DNA of 56,392 bases. It comes from Mycobacterium nebraskense. GTDB taxonomy: Bacteria; Actinomycetota; Actinomycetes; Mycobacteriales; Mycobacteriaceae. The position numbers and the translations under genes were made by a program. Shown piece by piece: positions 25,002 to 33,057 of the stretch. The notes below the pieces were generated by a model. The model was not told the DNA's origin and searched no databases. It saw nothing but the letters and a program-made list of their open reading frames with translations. Every line of letters begins with the position of its first letter. The stretch's first letter is position 1. The stretch is from the NCBI RefSeq assembly GCF_002102255.1, contig NZ_LQPH01000114.1, forward strand, positions 1 to 56,392, read 5' to 3'.

Positions 25002-26183
25002 CTAGGCCAAGGCGGCCGGCGGGACGTCCTCTCCCGCGAGCAGCGCCCCGACGATCGTGTAGATCTCTCCACTGGCGGCGGCGTGTTGCGCCGCCGTCCG
25101 CACGTCGCGAAGGCGTCGCTGCAAAATCGACTTGTTGTACATGGCGGTGCTGCCTGCAAGTCCGAACGCCTCGTTGACGATCTCGACACACTCGGTGTGG
25201 GCCCGTGCCACCATTGCGCGCTGGCGGGTGGCCTGCAGCGGCGAGATGGGTTCGCCTGCCGACGCTGCGTCCCACATCAGCCGGACCTCTTTCTCGGCCA
25301 GCGCACGAACCGAACCCAACCGGACGTCGAGTTGCCCTAGCCGGTACTGGAATACGGGGTCTTCAGCCAGTCGCATCGTGGGGTTGAACGCGGGTCGTTT
25401 CGTCTTGGCCAACTGACGAAGGTCGCTCAGAGCACCCTCGGCGATTCCCACGACCACCGCGACATGGGTCGGGCCGAGCGCCAAGCGGATAGGCAACCGG
25501 AACAGCGTGGTGTCGACGGTGGCCGGTCCGAAGAAGTTACCGACATGCTCATCGGGAACGAATACATCCTTGAGCACAAAGTCATTGCTGCTCGTCCCGC
25601 GCAATCCAACAGAATCCCATGTCTGAACGAAATCAGCCTGCTCTGCAGGCACCATCGCGAGCACCATCTCGGGCACACCCGCGTCGGTCATGACCGGCGC
25701 GCCCTGCTGCAGCACGATGCAGCTGCCCATCATCCACTGGTGCTCATAACTACCGCTGGCGAGGGGCCACTGACCGTTGACGAGATAGCCACCGTCGGTG
25801 CGGATCGCCACACCCTTGGGCGCGAACGCCCCGCGGGCCATGGTGTCGGGTCCTTCTGGATAAATTTCTCCGTCGAGGACGTTCTGGGGAAAACGGCCGA
25901 ATACCGGCGCGAAGTCAGCACCAATCATCACGGTCCACCCGGCCGAGGCGTCGGCCTTCGCGACCTCTTCGATGACAGCCATGGCCTCGAGGAGGGTCAT
26001 CTCTTCGCCGCCGTACTGGCGAGGCACAAACATCCTGAAAGCCCCTGCATCCGTGAGCCGTTGGATTAAATCGGCTGGGATCAGCTTGGCCGCCTCGATC
26101 TCATCCGCGCGCTGGGCGATCTCGGGAACGAGCGCCCGAACGGCGTCCAGCACGGTGGTGGTCTCGGCCTCGAGGGCTGTCAT
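25002..26183 (-). CDS. Flavin-dependent monooxygenase, acyl-CoA dehydrogenase fold
   Basis: 393 residues from the ATG at 26183, with GGAGG upstream. It has the acyl-CoA dehydrogenase fold with an N-terminal helical domain, a beta domain (GGYLVNGQWPLASGSYEHQW) and the C-terminal type-2 helical domain, and resembles the HsaA/DszC group of two-component flavin monooxygenases rather than true CoA-ester dehydrogenases. Such enzymes hydroxylate phenols using FMNH2/FADH2 from a separate reductase. The adjacent flavin reductase gene (26296-26835) is decayed, so reduced flavin must come from elsewhere. It is the first gene of the operon. Confidence 0.85.
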   Translation of the reverse strand: MTALEAETTTVLDAVRALVPEIAQRADEIEAAKLIPADLIQRLTDAGAFRMFVPRQYGGEEMTLLEAMAVIEEVAKADASAGWTVMIGADFAPVFGRFPQNVLDGEIYPEGPDTMARGAFAPKGVAIRTDGGYLVNGQWPLASGSYEHQWMMGSCIVLQQGAPVMTDAGVPEMVLAMVPAEQADFVQTWDSVGLRGTSSNDFVLKDVFVPDEHVGNFFGPATVDTTLFRLPIRLALGPTHVAVVVGIAEGALSDLRQLAKTKRPAFNPTMRLAEDPVFQYRLGQLDVRLGSVRALAEKEVRLMWDAASAGEPISPLQATRQRAMVARAHTECVEIVNEAFGLAGSTAMYNKSILQRRLRDVRTAAQHAAASGEIYTIVGALLAGEDVPPAALA

Positions 26184-26266
26184 GTGGGGTCCTCCAATTG
26201 ACCATGGTTAGGGCTTCGCCAGCCTGCTTGTTCTCGCGTCGGCCTACTTGAATGAAAAGTCCTATT

Positions 26267-26292
26267 TGAACATTACTTGTATTATGTGTTCA
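26267..26292. promoter_or_regulatory. TGAACA-N14-TGTTCA palindrome upstream of catabolic operon
   Basis: Perfect 6-bp arms at 26267-26272 and 26287-26292 in AT-rich DNA, 84 bp upstream of the monooxygenase start. The right part, TATGTGTTCA (26283-26292), recurs at 44935-44944 upstream of the second Rieske operon. It may be an operator for an operon-specific regulator. Confidence 0.45.
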
Positions 26293-26295
26293 TCG

Positions 26296-26835
26296 TCACC
26301 GTGTGGTCAAGGTCTTGGCTGAAGTTCCTTCGCACGGGAGCCGACGCGCACCGGTGATCTGATCGGACCGTCCGAGTGGGCCCGACGCGACCTTGGTGCT
26401 CACGGCCACCTCGAGCCGACGAAATTCGCTGCCGCGTAACACCTGTGGGGCAATGCCGGGCTTGAGGTGCAGCCGATGAATCTTCAACGCGGCGATGGTG
26501 TTGGTCGCCGCCCGCAACCTCATCGAACACCCTCCATTCCACCCACACCCCAGGCACCTGGCACGAACGCGACCCCATCGCCCGTAGGCTCCCGGTCGAT
26601 GTCGCTGAAGCGGTCGCCCGTGCCCGATACCGAACGCAGGCATCCTCCGGAGAAGGACGCGCTCGGCAGGCAGACTGCCACCCCACGGCGGATCCAGCGA
26701 CAGCGAGACGAACGAGGTCACCGCCATGCTGACTGGGTTGCCTTCTGCGCCGACGCCGCACACAGCGGTCACTCCACAGGGAAAGCACCCAGACCCGTAC
26801 GTAGCGGTCCGGGGCGGATGACACTGAATTCAATT
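26296..26835 (-). pseudogene. Decayed flavin reductase (partner of monooxygenase)
   Basis: Fragments of one protein appear in three minus-strand frames in order: LRTGLGAFP near 26790; CGVTAVCGVGAEGNPVSMAV and TSFVSLSLDPPW to about 26685; then, after a one-base insertion, VAVCLPSASFSGG; GTGDRFSDIDREPTGDGVAF and VPGA around 26550-26620; and IAALKIHRL with FRRLE to about 26400. These are the signature blocks of FMN reductases of two-component monooxygenases (GVT-VT, SF-S-S-DPP, GDRF). At least three frameshifts and a missing internal stretch make it non-functional. Upstream of the monooxygenase gene, it was probably its reductase. Confidence 0.8.
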
Positions 26836-26915
26836 CCGTGGCAGGCTGTTTCGGGTCAGCTGGCCCGCGCTCCTATGGCGATCGCGCACTCGCACGTGAG
26901 AGACAATATGCGATT

Positions 26916-26942
26916 AAGACACCATCTGTATAGTATGTCTAA
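26916..26942. promoter_or_regulatory. Operator copy 1, AAGACAC-N13-TGTCTAA
   Basis: Lies 58 bp before the ferredoxin start. The 14 arm bases are identical, on the opposite strand, to those at 28002-28028 before the bicupin dioxygenase gene, with the same 27-bp length. The TetR-family gene between the two sites is the obvious candidate binder. Confidence 0.65.
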
Positions 26943-27000
26943 TGCTGGAAATTGCCTCGGGTAGTTTTCACGTCCCAGCCCACCGGAGGAGCCGATCATC

Positions 27001-27225
27001 ATGGCAGACAGCCAGCTACCCCTTCTGATCACTGTCGACCGGTCGAAGTGCTGCGGCTACACCCTGTGTGCCGCCGAAGGTCCCGACGTCTACTCGATCG
27101 ATGACGCCGGATACGCGGTGGCACCTGAGAGCGTGCCGACTGAACTCGAGGCGCAGGCTTGCCGAGGTGCGGAGGCGTGTCCTGACAGCGCCATCACGGT
27201 GCGCCGCGCCGACGCGGGCGAGTGA
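27001..27225 (+). CDS. 3Fe-4S ferredoxin
   Basis: 74 residues, with GGAGG upstream. Cluster ligands are Cys17-x5-Cys23 (CCGYTLC) and Cys60-Pro61, the pattern of single 3Fe-4S ferredoxins that serve P450s and ring-hydroxylating oxygenases in actinobacteria. It is transcribed away from the catabolic operon starting at 26183 and converges on the TetR gene. It may feed electrons to the Rieske oxygenase at 21242, which has no ferredoxin in its own operon. Confidence 0.9.
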   Translation: MADSQLPLLITVDRSKCCGYTLCAAEGPDVYSIDDAGYAVAPESVPTELEAQACRGAEACPDSAITVRRADAGE

Positions 27226-27254
27226 CGTGGCGACGCTTGGGGTCGCCTCAGGTT

Positions 27255-27833
27255 TCAAACCAGGTACTGGTCGGGAGTCCACCGGGCCAGATATGGCATT
27301 GCCAGGATCGCGCGCGGCAGGTCGGCCACATCGCGAGTCGGAAAGACGTACGCCGACATTACGATTCGAAGGATGAGTTCACAGAGTTGACCACTGGTCA
27401 TACCCATGGACCGCACGCCAAGGGTCAAGCTCAGCGCCGGCGCCAGTAGCTCTTCCAGCACGCCGACGAATTCCGGGAAGATCTGCTGCAAGAAGTCCAC
27501 TCCGAAGCCCGGTTCAAGGGCAATCACCTGCATGATTTCCGGATGCGCCCGGCCGACGTCGATCATTGCCTCTACGACCGCCCGGACACGAACGTCGAGT
27601 TCGGGCCGCTCTTCGACGGCGTTGACTACCGCCCCTTCGAACAGCTTCACGACTCGTACGCCGACCGCATACAGTAGGTCCTGCTTCCTACCGAAATAGT
27701 GATACAGCGTTCCGCGGGGGATCCCCGCTTCAGCGCTGACGTCGGTCATCGAAAGCGCTTTGGCGCCACTGCGTGCCAACGTCGTAGTGGTCGCATCGAA
27801 GATACGCGCAAGCATGTCGCCGTTCGCCGCCAT
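27255..27833 (-). CDS. TetR-family regulator
   Basis: 192 residues from the ATG at 27833. HTH: ALSMTDVSAEAGIPRGTLYHYF at residues ~24-45. The ligand domain holds MQVIALEPGFGVDFLQQIFPEFV, sharing the ALEPGF/ELEPGF block with the regulator at 18527. Two matching 27-bp palindromes flank the gene, one before the ferredoxin and one before the bicupin dioxygenase and its own promoter, so it probably represses all three units and is released by a pathway intermediate. Confidence 0.9.
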   Translation of the reverse strand: MAANGDMLARIFDATTTTLARSGAKALSMTDVSAEAGIPRGTLYHYFGRKQDLLYAVGVRVVKLFEGAVVNAVEERPELDVRVRAVVEAMIDVGRAHPEIMQVIALEPGFGVDFLQQIFPEFVGVLEELLAPALSLTLGVRSMGMTSGQLCELILRIVMSAYVFPTRDVADLPRAILAMPYLARWTPDQYLV

Positions 27834-28201
27834 CAGGGTCCTCCTCGTCTTCCCGCTTCGCAGAGTGTATTCCCGCCCTGCAGAGGAAGAGGTGGGATCC
27901 ACAGCATTAGGCGTTTCTTTTTGAAACGGATCACGATCCCCCGGTCGACGGCCTGCCAGAAGCTACCGCCTGCATAAAAGGCGTAGTACGAGAAGTACTG
28001 TTTAGACACAAACCATACTAAGTGTCTTGTGGACGGCTGCGGCCGGTGCTAGCGTCAGCGCTGCGTCATCATCACCGGGAGTGGTCCCGCCGACCCGAGG
28101 CATCGACGCTCGAGGCCGCCGGGACCCTTCGGTTGACCAGCGGCGCGGTCGATCGCGACCTGTCTCTAACAGCCACGGTTTCTTCACGAGGACAAGGGAT
28201 T
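27834..28201. other. Divergent promoter region (TetR / bicupin dioxygenase)
   Basis: 368 bp between the TetR start and the dioxygenase start. It holds operator copy 2 near its middle. An in-frame extension of the dioxygenase frame back to 28022 crosses part of the region but lacks start signals and contains the region just past the operator, so it is considered untranslated leader. Confidence 0.5.
28002..28028. promoter_or_regulatory. Operator copy 2 (TTAGACA-N13-GTGTCTT)
   Basis: Read on the minus strand it is AAGACAC-N13-TGTCTAA, identical in its arms to the site at 26916-26942. It is about 170 bp from each of the two divergent start codons, in the only AT-rich patch of the region, where promoters would lie. 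Confidence 0.65.
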
Positions 28202-29314
28202 ATGACGACTACACAGGAGCCCGCTTCAGATCTGGCACAGTTCGACAGGAAGCTTGACGAACTGCACCTCCGTGGCCAGTGGCAGTACGATGCGCAGCTG
28301 GTCCAGCTCACCGACGGTCCCGTCCCGGCGGGTGTGCCGTTCCGGTGGTCATGGGAACTCGCGGATCGCGCCCTGACCGAGATGTGCACGGCGGTGTCCG
28401 GCGAAACTGCCCGCAGGAACTTCACTTTCATCAACCCGGCTCCTGACGTCAACGGCACGACGCAGACCTTGGCGATGGGTATGCAGATCACCCTGCCTGG
28501 CGAGATCGCCCCGGCGCACCGGCATTCCATCAACGCCTTGCGCTTCGTCGTGGACGGTAGCCCCGACCTGTTCACCGCGGTCGACGGAGAGAAACTTGCG
28601 ATGGAGGACGGTGACCTGATCATCACGCCGGCCTATTCCTGGCACGATCACCACAACGAAAGCGACAAACGCGGCGTCTGGGTCGACATCCTCGACGTAC
28701 CGCTCATGGGTTACCTGCGGCAGATGTTCTTCGAACCGTTCGGTGGGCGCACGCAGCCGTTGCACGAAGACGCTGCTGCCTTCACCAGCAGTCGCGCCTC
28801 CCACATACGCCCCGCGTGGGAAGCTCGACAGGGTGAACGGATTCCGTTCCGTTACGCGTGGAGCGAGGTTCGGGCCGCCTTGGACACGCATCGCCACAGT
28901 AGCGGAAGCCCGTTCGACGGCGTCATCCTGCACTACGCCCACCCGATCAGCGGGGGCCCGACACTGCCCACTATCGACTGCTTCGCACAGCTGCTCCGTC
29001 CGGGTCTGTGCACCGAACGCCACCGCCACACTTCCAGTGCGGTCTACTACGTCGTCGAAGGCGAAGGCACCACAGTTGTCGGTGACGAGGAAATTCAATG
29101 GTCTGCCGGCGACTCGTTTGTAGTGCCCAACTGGATGTGGCACGCCCACATGAACCGGTCCTCCGAGGTCGACGCCGTGCTCTTCTCCGCAACCGACGCT
29201 CCCATGCTCGAGGTGCTCGGAATGTACCGCGAGGAGCCGCGTCACTCGTTCGGTACCCAGCCGTATCCCGCGGTGCCAGGCGATCTGGCATCCCCGGCGA
29301 ATAAGAGGGTATGA
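28202..29314 (+). CDS. phdI: Bicupin ring-cleavage dioxygenase (1-hydroxy-2-naphthoate/gentisate type)
   Basis: 370 residues from the ATG at 28202. Two cupin domains: the first with HRHSINALRFVVDG (residues ~100-115) and a second His near SWHDHH (~145), the second with RHRHTSSAVYYVVEG around residue 280. This is the gentisate 1,2-dioxygenase/1-hydroxy-2-naphthoate dioxygenase (PhdI) family of Fe(II) enzymes that cleave a ring bearing one hydroxyl and a carboxylate. The overlapping downstream hydratase-aldolase favours the PhdI reaction, 1-hydroxy-2-naphthoate to trans-2'-carboxybenzalpyruvate, over gentisate cleavage. Salicylate- or gentisate-type activity remains possible. Confidence 0.82.
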   Translation: MTTTQEPASDLAQFDRKLDELHLRGQWQYDAQLVQLTDGPVPAGVPFRWSWELADRALTEMCTAVSGETARRNFTFINPAPDVNGTTQTLAMGMQITLPGEIAPAHRHSINALRFVVDGSPDLFTAVDGEKLAMEDGDLIITPAYSWHDHHNESDKRGVWVDILDVPLMGYLRQMFFEPFGGRTQPLHEDAAAFTSSRASHIRPAWEARQGERIPFRYAWSEVRAALDTHRHSSGSPFDGVILHYAHPISGGPTLPTIDCFAQLLRPGLCTERHRHTSSAVYYVVEGEGTTVVGDEEIQWSAGDSFVVPNWMWHAHMNRSSEVDAVLFSATDAPMLEVLGMYREEPRHSFGTQPYPAVPGDLASPANKRV

Positions 29315-30282
29315 CCATGACGATCACCCGTGCAGACATCAGAGGGATCGTGGGCATCGTTCCGACGCCTGCGACCAGCGACGCCGATGACTGGCGCTGC
29401 CTGAACAGCGTCAATGTCGCTGAGACCGAGAAAATGGTCGAGCAGGTCGTCGAGGCCGGGATCGAGCTCGTGATGTCCACCGGAACCTTCGGCGAGTGCG
29501 CATCGCTGACTCATCAAGAATGGCTTCAGTTCTCGTCCTGCGTCGCCGAGACGATCCGGGGTCGGGTGCCCTTCTTCGCCGGCGTGACGACGTTGAACAC
29601 CCGCGACACCATCGCACGAGGTCGCGAAGCGATCGATGTGGGCGCCGACGGACTGTTCGTAGGTCGTCCGATGTGGCTGCCGCTCGACGACGCCGGCATC
29701 GTGCGCTTCTATCGCGATATCACCGAGGCGTTGCCCGGGGTACCGGTCGTCATCTATGACAACCCCGCCGCGTTCAAAGGAAAGATTAGCGTCGAGGCCT
29801 ACCGGCAACTTGCCGATGCGCCCGAGGTCGTGGCGACCAAGCACGCAGGCGGACCGACACTGGAGGGCGACATCGAGGCCTTCGGCGACAAGGTTGCCGT
29901 GCTGCCCCTCGACAGCGACTGGGTCCGCGTTGCCAAGCGCTTTCCCGCTAGGGCCACGGCTTGCTGGTCGGGGAACGTGGCCTGTGCACCGTCCCCGTTG
30001 GCTGCGCTGTCGCGCGCCGTGCTGTCCGAGGACTGGGCACAGGCGGATCGCATTTCCGAGCAGGTGAACTGGGCGTTGGCCCCGCAGTTCGGCGGTGACA
30101 TGTCGCGCTTCATGGATTACAGCATTCCGGTCGGGCGTGGCCGGTTCCGCGGAGCGGGCTTGATCGACTGCGGGCCCAGTCGGCCGCCTTACACCGATGC
30201 TCCGCCCGACATGGTCGCTGGCGGTGAGGAGACCGGCCGCCGGTGGGCGGAACTGGAGCAGAAGCACCGCGGTTTGCGCTGA
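29311..30282 (+). CDS. phdJ: Hydratase-aldolase, NahE/PhdJ type
   Basis: 323 residues; ATG at 29311 overlaps the dioxygenase stop (ATGA). Class I aldolase of the DHDPS/NAL superfamily: TGTFGECASLT at residues 57-67 is the signature of trans-o-hydroxybenzylidenepyruvate and trans-2'-carboxybenzalpyruvate hydratase-aldolases, Tyr149 lies in IYDNPAAF, and Lys177 (ATKHAGG) is the Schiff-base lysine. It would split carboxybenzalpyruvate into 2-carboxybenzaldehyde and pyruvate. Coupled translation with the bicupin gene supports successive reactions. Confidence 0.88.
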   Translation: MTMTITRADIRGIVGIVPTPATSDADDWRCLNSVNVAETEKMVEQVVEAGIELVMSTGTFGECASLTHQEWLQFSSCVAETIRGRVPFFAGVTTLNTRDTIARGREAIDVGADGLFVGRPMWLPLDDAGIVRFYRDITEALPGVPVVIYDNPAAFKGKISVEAYRQLADAPEVVATKHAGGPTLEGDIEAFGDKVAVLPLDSDWVRVAKRFPARATACWSGNVACAPSPLAALSRAVLSEDWAQADRISEQVNWALAPQFGGDMSRFMDYSIPVGRGRFRGAGLIDCGPSRPPYTDAPPDMVAGGEETGRRWAELEQKHRGLR

Positions 30283-30618
30283 GGTGACCTAGGACGGTTC
30301 CGTTCTAGTGACTGAGTTTCGTTGGGCGGGAGCAGGTTTGGCGCGGATGGGCGACGAGGATCACATGCAAGGCACTTAGACGGATACCAGCTGGGTCGAT
30401 TTGATGAAGTGCTGCTGCTGGTCGGCGATCGGTTGTCTGCGGGCAGTATCCGTCTGCCGGCCGAGCACGGTGGGGCCATGACGGGGTGTTTCGGATCGTG
30501 CGGCGGGTGCCCGAGATCGGCTGATTTGCACCGTTCAACTTCAAGCCCCCCGTGTCATAAGTCGCGAGCACGGACCGCCAATTCCGGCACCGCTGCAGGT
30601 CACTACATCAGCGACGTC
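30283..30618. other. Convergent intergenic region
   Basis: 336 bp between the plus-strand aldolase and the minus-strand semialdehyde dehydrogenase. I see no intact gene and no strong hairpin. Short frames are protein-like only over a few residues, so if it holds a remnant it cannot be named. Confidence 0.4.
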
Positions 30619-32073
30619 CTAGGCGGTGCCACCGTCACTGATCGCCATCACCACCGCCTTCGGCTCGGTGAAGAATTCGCGGCTGAATGTGCCACCCTCA
30701 CGGCCGATTCCGGAATCACCCACCCCGCCGAACGGCGCCCGCAGGTCACGAATGAAAAAGCAATTCACCCACACGGTGCCCGCGTTCAGCGCGGCTGCCA
30801 CGCGGTGGGCACGCGAGAGGTTCTCGGTGAACAACATCGCGTTTAGCCCGTAGGGTGTGTCGTTGGCTGCAGCAATGCCGTCTGCCTCGGTGTCGAACGG
30901 CGCGACGACCGCGACGGGGCCGAAGATCTCTTCACGGCAGAGGCGCGCGGTTGCAGGCAGGTCGGTTACGACCGTCGGGTGGATGAGCCACCCCTCGCCC
31001 TGACCACCCGTGCGCATGGTGCCCCCTTCGGCGGGGATCCCCTCGACGTAGGAGCGGACCTTCTTCCAGTGTTCTTGCGAGGCCAGCGGTCCAACCTGGG
31101 TGTCAACGGCTTTCGGATCTCCAGCAATCAGCGATTCGGAGGCTCTCACAAAACGTGCCAAGAACTCGTCGTAGACCTGCCGCTGGACGTACAGGCGGCT
31201 ACCGGCGAGGCACACCTGCCCGGCATTGGAGAAGATGGCCCGGATCGACCAGCTCACCGCGCTGTCGAGGTCGGCGTCGGCGAAGACCAGGTTGGCACCC
31301 TTTCCGCCCAGTTCCAGGCTTACCGGGGTCAGGTGGGCCGCCGCCGCCGCCGCGATGGTTCTGCCGGTACCGGTTTCGCCGGTGAAGGTGATCCTGTCAA
31401 CGCGGGGATCGCCGGTGAGCGCGGATCCCACAGAATCGGGACCATATCCGTGCACGACATTCAGGACGCCATCGGGCATCCCGGCCTGCAGGGCAAGTCT
31501 CGCCAGGATGGTCGCCGACGCGGGAGTGTCCTCGGCAGGTTTGAGGACGACCGTGTTTCCCCACGCGAGGGCCGGCGCGACCTTCCACGTCTCAAGCATC
31601 AGCGGGAAGTTCCACGGTGCGATCGCGGCGACGACACCCGCCGGCTCGAATCTGGTGTAGGCATGGTGACCGGTGTCCATCGGCAGTGCTTCACCGGCTG
31701 AGAGCCGCGCATGGTCTGCGAAGAAACGGAAGTTCTGCGCAGACCGCGGCACGTCGTTGCCTCGTGTGTCGGTGATCGGCTTTCCCATATCGGTGGTGTC
31801 CGCGAGGGCCAGCTCGTCGCGATGCTCGATGATTAGATCGGCCAGCCGGTGCAGAATCGCGCCCCGCTCAGCCAAACCCATTCGTGGCCAGGGGCCTTCG
31901 TCGAAGGCCCGGCGCGCCGCGGTTACGGCCCGGGCGGCCTCCTCAGCGCCGCCGAGCGCCACCCTGGCCCACGGCTGGCGGGTCCACGGATCGACGGTGT
32001 CGAAGCACGCCTGACTGGCCGACTCGGTCTCTTCACCATCGATGACGTGAGGTATGAGCTCGGTCATGATCAT
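30619..32073 (-). CDS. dmpC: 2-Hydroxymuconic semialdehyde dehydrogenase (aldehyde dehydrogenase)
   Basis: 484 residues from the ATG at 32073, overlapping the tautomerase stop (ATGA). ALDH motifs: WNFPL at ~154, Glu254 in LELGGKGANLV and catalytic Cys288 in NAGQVCLAGSR. In this operon its role is NAD-dependent oxidation of 2-hydroxymuconic 6-semialdehyde to 4-oxalocrotonate (2-hydroxymuconate). It is the last gene of a five-gene minus-strand meta-cleavage operon. Confidence 0.88.
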   Translation of the reverse strand: MIMTELIPHVIDGEETESASQACFDTVDPWTRQPWARVALGGAEEAARAVTAARRAFDEGPWPRMGLAERGAILHRLADLIIEHRDELALADTTDMGKPITDTRGNDVPRSAQNFRFFADHARLSAGEALPMDTGHHAYTRFEPAGVVAAIAPWNFPLMLETWKVAPALAWGNTVVLKPAEDTPASATILARLALQAGMPDGVLNVVHGYGPDSVGSALTGDPRVDRITFTGETGTGRTIAAAAAAHLTPVSLELGGKGANLVFADADLDSAVSWSIRAIFSNAGQVCLAGSRLYVQRQVYDEFLARFVRASESLIAGDPKAVDTQVGPLASQEHWKKVRSYVEGIPAEGGTMRTGGQGEGWLIHPTVVTDLPATARLCREEIFGPVAVVAPFDTEADGIAAANDTPYGLNAMLFTENLSRAHRVAAALNAGTVWVNCFFIRDLRAPFGGVGDSGIGREGGTFSREFFTEPKAVVMAISDGGTA

Positions 32074-32267
32074 GAACTCTTGTTGCGCTCGGCGATGGTC
32101 ACGTCACCGGCGGCCCAATGGGTATCGGGAACTTCACGCAGGACCACCCGGATGGCGGAACGTGAGACGCCCAGCGCCGTCTCGACGGCGTCGGTCAACT
32201 CGCTGATTAGCGTGCGTAACTGGTGTGGTGCCCGGCCCTGGACCAGGGTGACTTCGACTAACGGCAT
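32070..32267 (-). CDS. dmpI: 4-Oxalocrotonate tautomerase
   Basis: 65 residues with the mature catalytic Pro (second residue, MPLVEVTL) of the tautomerase superfamily and the conserved VxRVVLREVP-type strand (SAIRVVLREVPDTHW). The size is that of the 62-residue 4-OT monomer. It isomerises 2-hydroxymuconate to 2-oxo-3-hexenedioate. It sits between the decarboxylase (4-base gap) and the dehydrogenase (4-base overlap). Confidence 0.9.
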   Translation of the reverse strand: MPLVEVTLVQGRAPHQLRTLISELTDAVETALGVSRSAIRVVLREVPDTHWAAGDVTIAERNKSS

Positions 32268-32271
32268 CGCG

Positions 32272-33057
32272 TTACTTCCCTTCGTGGACGACCAGTGAGC
32301 CTAGGTTCGAAAAATGCATTCTCACAACGCTTTTAGGACCGAGCGCAACCGCATCGGTCATCCCGCCGGTGAGCACAATCCAACCGCGTTCGATCGCCAA
32401 CCCCCGGTCGGCGAGCACGTTCGCCGCCAGCGCCAGCGCCTCCGCAGGGTGACCTTGAACCGCGGCTCCGGTGGCGCTGTCGACGATGACGCCGTCGACT
32501 TCGACTAAGCACGCCTCCAGTGAGAGGTCCAGTTCTTCCGGCGGCAATCCGATTGGGCCCGTCAGATATCGACCCGATGAGGCGTTGTCGGCGACGACGT
32601 CAGGCAGCGTGAACCGAAAATCGCGATAGCGGGAGTCAATGATCTCCATGCCCGCGTAGACGTGCCCCACCGCTGACATCGCTTGTGCCGCTGTAACACC
32701 GGGACCGCTCAACCGCTCCTTCATGACGAAGACGAGTTCCGGCTCGACGCGCGGATGAATCAACACGCCCGCCGGCAACGGCGCCCCGGCGGGCAGCGTC
32801 ATCGCATCGGTCAGCCACGCAACGAGCGGCGACGAAATACCCATTCGCTGCTGCTTGGCTCGAGACGTCAGGCCCAGCTTCACACCGACGACGCTTTCAC
32901 CACGCTCGACTCGGCGGCACAACGCCTCGTCCTGAACCGCATAGGCGGTCCTCAGGTCGAGGTCGGCCCAATCATCGGTGATCGGGTTGCGGGCGGTTCG
33001 CGTGTCCTCTGCGTCAAGCAGCGCGGAGGCCGCCCGATCAACGGTCCATTTATTCAC
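32272..33057 (-). CDS. dmpH: 4-Oxalocrotonate decarboxylase
   Basis: 261 residues; start at 33057 overlaps the previous gene. FAH-like fold shared by decarboxylase and hydratase; GVKLGLTSRAKQQRMGI resembles the DmpH/XylI decarboxylases more than the hydratases, and metal ligands are in HPRVEPELVFV and GMEIIDSRY. It converts 2-oxo-3-hexenedioate to 2-hydroxypenta-2,4-dienoate. In known systems it forms a complex with the paralogous hydratase, encoded here immediately upstream. Confidence 0.85.
   Translation of the reverse strand: MNKWTVDRAASALLDAEDTRTARNPITDDWADLDLRTAYAVQDEALCRRVERGESVVGVKLGLTSRAKQQRMGISSPLVAWLTDAMTLPAGAPLPAGVLIHPRVEPELVFVMKERLSGPGVTAAQAMSAVGHVYAGMEIIDSRYRDFRFTLPDVVADNASSGRYLTGPIGLPPEELDLSLEACLVEVDGVIVDSATGAAVQGHPAEALALAANVLADRGLAIERGWIVLTGGMTDAVALGPKSVVRMHFSNLGSLVVHEGK

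Noticed and set aside
26282..26833. Single intact 183-codon gene upstream of the monooxygenase
   Set aside because: The frame is Arg/Ser-rich, while the recognisable flavin reductase blocks are spread over three frames; it is a pseudogene.
28349..29245. Minus-strand open frame opposite the bicupin gene
   Set aside because: Antisense to the cupin motifs and without recognisable fold.
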